Below are positions 44,727 to 54,954 of a DNA stretch of 64,000 nt, one piece after another. Below the pieces are notes generated by a model, which searched no databases, was not told the origin of the DNA, and saw only the letters and a program-made list of their open reading frames with translations. A program made the translations under genes and the position numbers. The first letter of the stretch is position 1. Each line of letters starts with the position of its first letter. Source of the DNA: Eutreptiella sp. 'Long Island Sound 2002' (taxonomy: Eukaryota; Euglenozoa; Euglenophyceae; Eutreptiales; Eutreptiaceae); contig OZ038379.1 of assembly GCA_964036045.1 (NCBI GenBank), forward strand, positions 76,217,992 to 76,281,991. Reading direction: 5' to 3'.

Positions 44727-47700
44727 GGGGGCGTCGGTTGTGGAAGTAGGGGTATTCTCCTCCGCATCAACCTCGTTGACACCCTTCTTCCTTCCCCTAT
44801 TCCTAGGCTTCTTGTCCTTGTCCTTGTTCTGGTCGTTCTCTTCGTTCTCCTTGTTCTTGTTGTCCGACCTGGGGACCCAATCCCTCTTGATCTCCTGGAT
44901 CTCCTTGGCCAACTCTGTCCCCACCAACATCAGCTTGGAGAGCTCGTCCTTGTCGACCTCCACTTTGGCTTCCCGGATACCCGCGGGTGCACGCTTCTTC
45001 GACCTGTGTGCCTTCTTGTAGGCCTCCGTGTCGGCCTGGTGGGTGGGGCAGGTTCGGTGGTCATGGTTGAAGCCTTTCTTCCTCCCATAACACACGAAAC
45101 AGCCCTGAGGCTGAGCTCGTATGAACTCCCCAAAGGACAGCGGAAAGTCGCCAATACGGCGGGGGTCCCTCTTCTCCTTCTTCTTCCAACCCGGCTGCAG
45201 GGGCTTCCAGCTTCCCCGGTTGCTCCCCGCGCCAATGTGGGCCACGAAGGCACAAACGGCCATCTCGGCGGGCTCATCGTTGTCGTCATCGTCGACGAGA
45301 GCTTCATCGCCATCGGCTCCCGCTGGGTCCATGGCAGCTTCCCCGCCAGGCCCCTCGCCAACGTAGTTGACGTCGCAGTCGCCGGGCCTCAACCCGCGGG
45401 TGTGGTGGAGGTTAGGGTACTCCTTGAGTACTTCCTCTCCAACCCACTCCAGGATCTCGTCGCAGCTCATCCGCGCCGGGATGGCCTGCAGACGGATGGT
45501 CTGGTTGCTCACGTCACACTCGTCAAGGCGCCACATCGCGGTCTTCTCGCGATCGCCCGAAACGGTGATGAGGAGAGCATTCCGCAGGGAGTGCCGTTTG
45601 ACATCCCGGGCCACGTTCTTCCTCGTCCAAGCCACCACGTTCGTATGATACTCTTTGGGGAGCATCATCTTGACCGTGTGGTTGGACTTGGCCCTCTTGG
45701 CTTCCTCCTTGGTGACCCTCTTGATCCATGCTTCCGGCAGCATGGAGAGCAGGCGAGCCTGCTCGTCACCCTCGTTCCAGTCCTACACGTTGCTGCGGAA
45801 GAGGGTGTATTGCCCCCGGAAGTCCCGCCAATCTCGTAGGCGGATCTCCCGTCCATCGTGCTGAAGCTTGATGGACTTCCACCGCTTGGCCGCCACCTGC
45901 GAAGCGTCCACCCGCTCCTGCTCGTTGAGCCACTTCTTGGCTTCCTTGAGGGTCTTGATTTTCCCCTCCTTGGTCGCCACGAAGTATAGCTCTTGGAGCA
46001 CTTCCGGCAGGCGGTACCTGAACCGTCTGAAGACATATTTCTCCGCATCTGCGGGATCCATGTCTTCAGTGACGGTCACCCCCCACATCGTCCAGCTTCT
46101 CCAAGAAGCGGTCGAGGTTGAGGGGGTTGCCATCGTACACGGGGGGCTTGATGTCCTTCAAGTCTTCCCACACGGCGGCATCCGCGGCCTTAGAGACCAT
46201 GAACGCCGGTCGCGAGGTCGACTGAGGTTCCCATCGGCCTCTCCCACGGACTCCTATGGCTGCCACTTCCATCTCCTCCCCGGTATCGGCGTGGCTACGC
46301 CGTGGTTCCTCCATGTACGCTGAACCCAGATGTTCACGCCGTACCCCCTCCATGTATGCCTCCTCATCACGGCGCCGGCGGCTGCGTTCAGCGGCCTCCC
46401 GTCGTACACCACGCGGCGGGGAAATGTCGAACTCCTCCAGGTCCAGGTCCAGGTCTTCACCCCCGCCGACATCCCACTCCACCTCTCCTCTGGGGACCTC
46501 ATCCCTGAGTCCACCATAACGTCCACCAGCCATTGGGATTGGCTCCGGCGCTGGTGCGGGGTGTCGGGGGCGTACCGGTGTCCGCGGTGGAGCACGGCGG
46601 TTGTGGTACTCCGCGCTGAGCCACTCATCACGCCAATCCTCACTGCCACTGCTGGGCGGCACGCGCTCGTTGCGGCGGCCCGCGCTGTGGAGAGAGGGGG
46701 CGCTGAGAGAGGGGGCAATGGCGATGGGGCGACTCCTGGGGGCTCCGCCGGGTGCGTGGGGTCTGCCTGGACCTGGTCCGGGTCCCCAGCCGTCGTCCGA
46801 CGAGCCAGACTCCAGGGCTGGGTGGTCGTTGCCGACGCTCCCACGGGCTTCCAGCGCGTCCAGCCTCTGCTGCAGGCCGCTGATGACCTTGTTCAGCGAC
46901 CTGGTCTCGCCCCTCGCGATGTCCAGCAGCTTCTGGGTGGCAGTGGCGACCTTGGCGCTCTTGACCATCTCGATCATGGCGATGTCCAGCTCCCTCTGTG
47001 CGCGCGTGGCGACCCTGGCGATGCGAGTCATCTCGCCCTTGCCCGTGTCTACCTCGCGCTCGAGGGACTGGACCCTCCTGCGGAGGTAGACAATCCTCCG
47101 CCGGGTGGCATCCGGGTCGCCGTCCCCTGGTGGGTCGTCGGGGTCCCCAGGGGGTCCTCCAGGAGGGCCTCTGCCGGGTCCGCCCGGTCCAGGGGGTCCT
47201 CCCCCGCCCGGTGGTCCGCCTCCAGGGGGTCCACTTGGTTGGCGTCTTCCAGCGGGTCCTGATGGTCCTCCGCCAGGGGGTCCCGGTGGGTCTGCGCCGG
47301 GTCGCCTCGGTGGGTCCGAGGATGGGGGTTTCTTGGTGTAGTCGAAGTTCATGTCATCATCCTCGTCCATGTCGCCCCACCTAGGCGTCTCAGTCTCGGA
47401 AGACTCCGAGCTCTGGTAACGAGGAGGGAGATCCTCACCCTCACCTTCCGGCTCCATGGGGACGTCTCCGCCTCCTCCGCCAGCTACTCCTCGGCGATGT
47501 CGGTTGCCTCGTTCATCCCCGTCGCTGGCGGTGAAGAAGGGGTCGGAGTCGTGGGGGTGTCCGCCCGCTGGCCTCCGTGGCCTCTCGGGGGTGTTCCCCT
47601 TACCCTTCCTTCGTCGGTAGGCGGTGGGGCCACTGCTCCCACTGCTGCCTGTGTCGACCTCGTCCAGCGTCATCTTGGAGGAGGCGTCCCCTTCGAAGAG

Positions 47701-48936
47701 CCTTCGAAGGGTCTCCACTCGTGATCCTCCCGGGGGAGTCTCGCGGCGGAGCTTGGCCTCTGCCTCCTCCATTGCGGCGGCGGTGGCTGCGGCAGCTCGC
47801 CTTTCGGCCTCCTTCCGGGCACGAGCCGCCTCGGCTTCCCGGGCCTGCTGCAGCCGCGCCTTCTCCGCTTCCAACGCCGCCAACTCCGCCTCCGTCTTGG
47901 CCCTCTCCTCAGCGACCTTCCGTCGCGCGGCCTCGATGGCGTCCTTCTTGGCGGCGTCCGCCAGGGCCTTAGCCGTTGCCTCGGCGTGGGCCCTTTCCTC
48001 CGCCTCCTTCTTTGCCCTCTCTTGGGCAAGCGCCTCTTCCAGCGCCTTCACCTCGGCTTTCTTGCAGGCAATGGCCTCCTGCGTCAGGCGGGCTTCCTCG
48101 TCGGCTGCCGCCACCTCACCCTTGACCTGGGCAGTCGCTGCCTCATGGGCGGCTGCGGCCGTGAGTCCAGCCGCAATGGCCGCCACGGTCGAGGCGTGGA
48201 TGGCCATGCCATGCGCCCACTCCGCAGCCTTCTGCTGGGCGATGCCGACGGCGCCCTCCATGGCAGCGTTGTGCTGCGTGGCCCGTTGCGCGGCAACCCG
48301 AAGGTTGCAGGGCACCCCACAGGCGCGCTCACAGGCGCGCACCACGTCCCTTTGGTCGGGAGCGACGCTGCCGCTGGAGCTGGCCTGGTCGGCCGGCATC
48401 CTCCCGCGGTGGGCCGACTCCACGTCGCTGCTGGGGCCTGACTTCCTCAGGAGCAGCGGACAGGGCTTGGCCTTGGTCTGCTTGGCGACCTCCAGGAAGT
48501 CGCCAAGGGTGGTGTGGCCGGGGTGGCGACCACCACTGGCCTGTTGGGGGCTGTGGGCTGGGGTTCCGCCCCTGGCGCCTTGGGCGGTTTCGGCGGCCAG
48601 GGATTCCTGGTACTCCTGCCACTTCCTGTCCCGCCTCCTGTCCCCGGCGGAACGCTTCTCCTTCCCGGGAGACGCGCTGCTGCTGCTGCCCTGCAGCCTG
48701 CGCTCGTTCCCCAGCTCCGGGAACTCCTTCTCGATCATGTCCCACATGGAGACATTGATCGAGGCGCCCGACCGGTACTCGTTGGGCTTCTCGTCCTCCT
48801 CAATCCCGTCGGGGCGCAGCCCTTCGCCGGGCCTGTCTGGGCGGGTCCAGACCCTCCAGCGCTTGCGGCGGAAGCGGTACGCATACCCTTCCGCCCGCAG
48901 CCATTCCTCCACTGCCCGCAGGCGGTCCTCGCCCAT
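44727..48936 (-). pseudogene. gag: Element B gag, very long, with coiled coil and zinc knuckle
   Basis: The start chosen is ATG at 48936 (Met-Gly-Glu-Asp); the frame stays open upstream but runs into leader and LTR. In order: Cys motif C-E-R-A-C-G-V-P-C (48307-48333), a long Ala/Glu/Lys coiled coil (about 47700-48100), a collagen-like Gly-Pro-rich segment (about 47100-47300), a second helical region, then the capsid-like part, basic region and zinc knuckle CX2CX8HX4C (45048-45101). The C-terminus is Asn/Lys/Asp-rich. A 1-base insertion near 46085 and TAG at 45783-45785 break it. The segment after 46085 aligns with A Gag. Confidence 0.8.
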
Positions 48937-49422
48937 GTTTTCACGGAGCTCGAAGCTCAGGGCATGCCGCCTTCGCACTGGGGATTGCTGTAGCGGTATT
49001 GCTGCCCCCACAACAACCCACGCAGTAGGCGCGCCGCATGGGGGTGGGGCTGCGGCCACGTCTTGCCCGTGTCGTCCCAGTTCACCATCCGTGCTCTCGA
49101 TGGAGTGGTCCTGGGGTGGTTGTTGAGGTGGGTGATGTAGCACTGGACTGGGAGTGCGGCCGGTGCTGGTCGGCCGGTGGTTGTGGAGGTAGTTGCTGTA
49201 GCTGGGAGTGCGGCCTTGCTGGTCGGCCGAGGGAACTCGTTGATGACGGAGTTCTGCTCCCTGCACTTCCTTCACGGACTCGGCGCTGTCGCTGGGCGGC
49301 GCTGCGAGCCGCTGCGCTGCGCTGCGAGCTGCGAGCTGCGAGCTGCTGCGCCGCGCTGCTCGGGGTTGGTGGCCCCGAGTGGCACGCGAGGGATGGGTAA
49401 CCCCGCGGCGGTGAAACGCTCT
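48937..49422 (-). other. 5' leader of element B
   Basis: About 490 nt between the 5' LTR and the chosen gag start. No TGG-type tRNA primer site follows the LTR. Two bases in, AGCGTTTCA (minus strand of 49412-49420) is complementary to a 9-nt segment inside the LTR (49538-49546), a weak self-priming candidate. Confidence 0.5.
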
Positions 49423-52400
49423 TGACGCGTTCCCGTGTGGGGCCTGGCCACGGGACGCTGCGGTGACACGCACAAGCAAGCAGGCAGGCAAAGCACTGCG
49501 CTCACAGGGGCATCAATACGCTCGTGTCATGTGACAAAGCGTTTCAGGATCCTTGCCACTCTGAAACAAGGGAACAACGTATGTACAGCAACACATCAGG
49601 ATATGTACACATGGGGTTAAGACTGGACTGAGGTAAGGGCATCACAGGACAATAGGCACTCAGTCCCAAATCATATCCCAATCCCAGGTCTGACCCTCTC
49701 AGTGGCTGTTGGGGGCGGGGGCTCAAACACAACCCATGCCCTGCTCAGTCCGGACCCTGAAACCCTGCCAATAGGTGAGGTGTCCCGCCCAGCCACAGGC
49801 GAGTTTGTGGGAACCAAGAAGCGCCAAGGCCAACCAACAGTGGCCCCCTATGTCCCTCAACAGCAGGTCCCAACTCCTCTCTGAGCGAGAGATATGCCCC
49901 CGCCATTATCCCCTAGGAGTTGGTAGCTGAAAATGGGCTGTTTCAGCCCAAACTGATATTAGCTCAAAAAATCTCCAAAATTGACCCCTCGTCCGGACCC
50001 GCCAGAGGTAGGAACGAGGCAACTGACCCTATGCCCCTCGAATAGGAACTCCCTGGAGCCCTCACCCAACCTGGTTCCCTCTGAGGTCCCGGCATCAGGG
50101 CACCACGGGTTCGTCAAGTGGGGTCATGATGCCAAAATCACCAAAATTGGCGTCATTCCCGGGCGTGGCTAGCCCGGCCAGGGCAAGGCCAATGGCTCAC
50201 AGGATAGGAGGCAGGACCTAGGACTTCTATCTGAGTGTACAACTTGAAACTAGGTCCGGGCTCCCTGTGGGCATAGAGATATGGGGCCGCCAATTGACCA
50301 CACGGGGGGAGTGAAATTGGGGTCCCAAAAGGGGGTCATTTTGGCTACTCAAAATGAGCCAAAATTCGGGGGTGCCTTTAATAGTATATCTCCACGCCGG
50401 CTTGGAGATCCGATCTGTCATTCCACACGCGATCCACCAGGAGACCAACGAAGACTCCCATGCCCTTGGGTCCCAAAGACCTCCATGCCACTGGGCGTGG
50501 TGAAACTCCCAATTGGGTCCACAAATGCCAAAATGGCAAAATTGTCCACACTCACTTTGGGCTACCACCCTAACGAAGGTTGCTTCGCTTCGCCCACGTG
50601 GTGTGTGAACCATGGGGACCAATGTCCATAACACCCATGTCATATATGGTCCATTGGTCCATGAGTCCGGCGTGCACGAGGAGGCTGAACATGGTGCACG
50701 GCGGGCAGAAAATATGGAAAACTGCTCAAAATGGCCGAAAATGCGCACACTCATGGTTGGTGCAAATGAGGCACATGCCTGACTTGGACCGGAGTGTGCC
50801 ATAGGATTGGTATCAAGTCATATGTGTCCAACATATCTTTTGGGCGTCGCCCAACTCCTTCGGTTTTGGGAATGGTAGGGTCGCCAAGTGAGCCTATGAT
50901 TTGGGATGGTCCCAAACTGCCAACATGACGGCCACGGTACGCCAAGCCCAAGAGGAGTTATTCGCCGGGTCCAAGATATGTTGGGCACCGGTGTATGTAC
51001 CCTCATAACATACTTAGGTCACGATGTCAATTTGGCGCAACGTTGAGATATACGGTCGCCACTTGACATCATGACGGCAAAAAACAGCAATATTGGCGAA
51101 AAAACACCCAAAAGTGCCTTGAAAGGCGCACAAATATATTATAATATCTTTGGCTTGGATTGAGTAATCGATCAATCCTTCTAAACACAATGACTTGACA
51201 CCAATGATCTTCGATTCCACATATGTGCTCCACTTGGGGCGCTTTGAAAGGTCACGACCGCTACTTCCCAAGTGGGCACATGAAAATATGGAAAATTGCA
51301 AAACACACACCTTGCTCCCAACGCATCGCTTTGGGATCGCCACACAAGCTTCCCTCCACGAAGGTTAGGCTTGCAATTGATCGTGGGGAGTATAAGGAAG
51401 GGCCTCGTGCAATACGAGGTCCATTGGTGGGTGTATCGCTCTTAGCCAAACCCGCCAAATGGGCAGGCAATACAACACATGGCACATACCACATACTGCC
51501 CAAAAAGGTAGCTCCCCCCACGATATGTCATGCCCCTCCAAGGGCATAACTTTGTGTCAGTTGCTCATAGGAACTCAAGGAAAGTTCCTATGCAACACCA
51601 ACACTTGCGCGCTACACTCGAAAGTTATCTTAACGCACGCAATATCATGGCCAAAGAGTTATAACGCAAACTCTACCCTCTTGACCATGATCCATTACGG
51701 TAGCGCGCACGTGTGGAGACGCAAGGCGTATAAAGCTTTCTAAATTACGTCGGGAGTATTGTGAATACATCCCATGCTTCTTTATTGTCATTTCTCGCAA
51801 GCAGCACGAGATATGACCCTCACAAGTGGCCTCACGAATCAACTTTGTTTTGCCCATATCTCTAAGACAAATGGAGGGGGAGACAAAAGGAAAGTTGATT
51901 CGTGCATAGGGAAGCACGTAGGTCCACTCGAAAGAGGTCAAATCAAGTGCGGGGATGTCGATGTCGAAAATCTGATTTCGATATCCTGAAAAATTCGGAT
52001 TAAGGTTGCCAGTGTACAATGTGAAAATTGCAGATGCATCAATGCAATTCCTGAAGACTTTAGAGTCTTCGTCACGGATTGCGCTAAAATATCTGTAAAT
52101 AACAATTAAACTGGCGGTTACGCTAAAGTCGCGAGCCAACGGCCAGCAGTCAAAACATTGATTATCAGAACGGAAGCGTGAAAATTTACGGAAACAATAT
52201 GAAAATAAAACCCTGTTGATTCCTGATATTCTGATGTGTAAATCTCAGCGGGCGACGCATCGGTTGCCGATGCGGCCGCTAATAGCTGAAATGCCCAGAT
52301 CTCTCACACAAACACGTCTTACCTACATCTGTTGTTAGGGTTAGGTTGCCGAATCGACGGCCGAAGGCGGTGCGGGGCAGATTGGCGTGAAATAGTAAGA

Positions 52401-52607
52401 TACCGGCAAATGGCAGTTTGCCGGTACATGGTAACATGCCCCAAGTGGCCGGAATGCCGTCACGGGGGCTTTACGGCAAGGGGCACGCTCCTGCCGGGCT
52501 CTCACCGGGCTTCACCGGGCGTCTTCCCCTCCGTACATGGGGTTAGTGGGCACACGGAGACCGGTTGTATACCCCACCATGGTCATGGAGTTCTGGGTAC
52601 CGCTTCA
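49423..52607 (-). repeat. 5' LTR of element B, 3.19 kb
   Basis: Pairs with 22252-25439 and lies immediately beside the ATAG duplication in the RT of A. Confidence 0.9.
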
Positions 52608-54951
52608 ATAGGCACCACTTTCCACTGCATGGGCCCCAGCGGCGTCGACATCGCTGTGCAGGGCCTGGAGTCCGGGTGTAGCGGCCTCTGGTGATAGCCG
52701 TGTTTCCGGTCTAACACCGTGAAAATCCGTCTTTTCTGTTGTTTTTGGAGGATGGAGTCGATCAGGGGAAGCGAGTACGAGTCATGCTCGGTCTGCTCGT
52801 TCAAACCTCTGTAATCCACCACCAACCTCCACTTGCCCTTCTCCTTCTTGGGCACCATGAAGGCTGGGCTGGCCCACTCACTGTCGGAGGGTTCGATCCA
52901 TCCCCGCTCAATGAACTCGGCCAACAACTTCTTCATGGCCTCGGCCCGATGCTCTGAATCTGGTACTCTCGATGACGATAGATCTTGGGATTCGGCTTCA
53001 GCTTGATCTTCGCTGTGCCAAACCTCCCACGATCTGGAGGGTTCTTGTTGGCGACGCCACTGAATAGCCGCGGATAGGCGTTGATCAGCCTCTCCTTCAG
53101 CTCGGCGACCTTCGGGTTCTCCTGGGCCTCTTCAGCCGCTTGCTTCGGTATCGACACAACCGACCGCACTGCGGTATAGGCCTCTTCTGGGTCCGAATCC
53201 GACTTCTCCTCGTCCGATATGCCGTCCTCATCGTCGTGGGGCGCGCTTCCCACCGATAATCTTCGAAAATTTGCGGCGTCGGGCTGGTTACTGTCGCTAT
53301 CGGCCCCCATTCTTGGAAAATCCCACGTCGGCGGGTCCGACCTCAACGGACCATCATATTGGTCCGCGATGTGATCCATGACCCTCGCCACGAACTCATC
53401 CTTCTCGTACTTGCCGGTGACCAACATCTTGTCATCCCACCGATGCGGAGATGTGACCATGGCCCACCTCTTCTTGGCTGCCACACGGTCGTGCATCCCC
53501 ATCCGCATGTAGTTGACGACGTCGTCGATCTCGGCGTGGGACAGGACGTCAATGCCATCAAAAGGCTGACCCGTCCCCTCCTTGGGCTCGAACATGACCT
53601 TCATGGGCACCGCCTCCACCCTACGGATGAATGCTTCAGCACCCGTGGGCTGGGCTTGCGCCCCATCCACCAGGAAAGCCTTGGTACCCCACACTTGACC
53701 CGGGGAGGGCATTGATACACCCTTGGCGTCGATGAACAACTCCTCCTCTGACTGGAATGACATCTCGTTCAGGGTGATGGAGTCCAGCGTCGACTTGAGA
53801 CCCTCCAGCGGACATGGGGTGGATCCTATGCCGGTTATGACCAGGATCCCCTTCGCCCTGTCCGCGAAGATCTTCTCCACCGTACGTCTGGTATTGTCCA
53901 GGGAGCCATGCCAATACATGGGCCCCCACTCCTTCAAACCCCAATGCCTATGCCAGGCTGAGTCTCCTCGATGCCAATGCCTCCCACACTTCCGCAAAAG
54001 TGGGGCATCCCGGGAAGCGAAGACGTCCGTCTCGGGCGCTTCGGCTCCCAGTGTCTGGATCATCCTGGCATACACCTGCGGCACCATTCCCTACTCCGTG
54101 AGCTGAACTCCAGGGTCTCCTCTGGACTTGGCACCCACAGCTTGCACCGCTTGGACGATCCGATCCTCTTCCTCAGCATTCCATTGGGATGATCCGCATG
54201 CATAGTCCGTGGACAGCCATGTGAGGCATTCATCATCCTCCCGGACCAGCGTTGCACAATGGGGAAGGGCTCCAATGGCGTTTGCCACCATGAAGTCATA
54301 CCCCATGATCATATCCCAATCCGTGATGTCGGCCACATAGAAGTTTCCGGATAGAGTGCTTCTCTTCTTCAAATCAGGGCGGTTCAAGCGCTCATGCTCC
54401 CAGAATTCCATACTGATAGTGGCCTCATGGGTGCCACCACCCATAATCTCTCCGTTGGCGACCTTCAGGCAGACCGGTCTCCGACCGGGCTGCAGGAATT
54501 CCTCCTTGGACAACCCTCTCCGGACCAGGCTCACCTGGGCACCCGTATCCACCAACACATCCACCACCTTCTCCTCTCGTCCGCACCGTACTCGCACTTT
54601 CAAGTGCAACTGCCGCTCGTCACCATGAGGCGTATGGACGACTCTCACGGCATGCAACTCTAGCACGTCCGGGTGCATCAGGACTTCAAGGGTATGGTCA
54701 CGGATGGTGTAGATCTTGGGCTGGTCCTGCCCATCCACGGGGCTCTCCGTGGTCGCTCCTTCCTTCTTGCCATGTCCCGTACCCACATGTACTTCCCTTG
54801 GCAGGGCGCTCCAGGGTTTGGGAGTGGCGAAACTCAGTGGTTTTGGCTCTTCCGGAGCCTTCTTCGGCACCTGATGTGCCTCTGATTCCTCAGGGATTCC
54901 ACTGATTTTCGGAGGAGAGACCTCCGAGGTCCCACTCCCGTGGGGGCTCCT
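52608..54951 (-). pseudogene. pol: Element A pol, 5' half: protease, methyltransferase-like domain, RT start
   Basis: Reading from the gag-pol TAG: a spacer, protease with Val-Asp-Thr-Gly-Ala and an Asp-Trp-Asp-Met-Ile-Met-Gly-Tyr-Asp-Phe strand, then TAG at 54091-54093 (Tyr in B), then the methyltransferase-like domain (Asp-Val-Phe-Ala-Ser ... Asp-Ser-Ala-Trp-His-Arg-His-Trp) whose catalytic NPPF-type motif is lost. RT begins with Tyr-Arg-His-Arg-Glu; one base is missing near 52950, shifting the frame. The RT goes on through Val-Val-Asp-Tyr-Arg-Gly-Leu-Asn and Thr-Val-Leu-Asp-Arg-Lys-His-Gly-Tyr-His to the B insertion. Confidence 0.85.
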
Positions 54952-54954
54952 CTA
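54952..54954 (-). other. In-frame TAG between gag and pol of A
   Basis: Same frame on both sides; followed by AGG AGC CCC (Arg-Ser-Pro), against CGG AGC CCC in B. Confidence 0.6.

Larger units (their letters stand above)
22252..52607 (-). mobile_element. Element B: large chromodomain Ty3/Gypsy retrotransposon, split by LINE copy 2
   Basis: LTRs at 22252-25439 and 49423-52607 begin TGAAGCGG and end GCGTCA in element orientation. ATAG flanks both sides (22248-22251 and 52608-52611), inside the RT of A. Without LINE copy 2 the element is about 17.5 kb, large for Gypsy, mainly because of 3.19-kb LTRs, a Gag of more than 1,000 residues and a 1.4-kb 3' non-coding part. Its domain order matches A and the two pol proteins align throughout. 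A frameshift and several stops break this copy. Confidence 0.9.

Noticed and set aside
47624-49126. 500-codon plus-strand frame opposite Gag of B
   Set aside because: Ser/Ala-rich antisense of the coiled-coil region with no independent support.
49355-49422. A tRNA-like sequence in the leader of B
   Set aside because: A few D-arm-like words, but no cloverleaf could be drawn.
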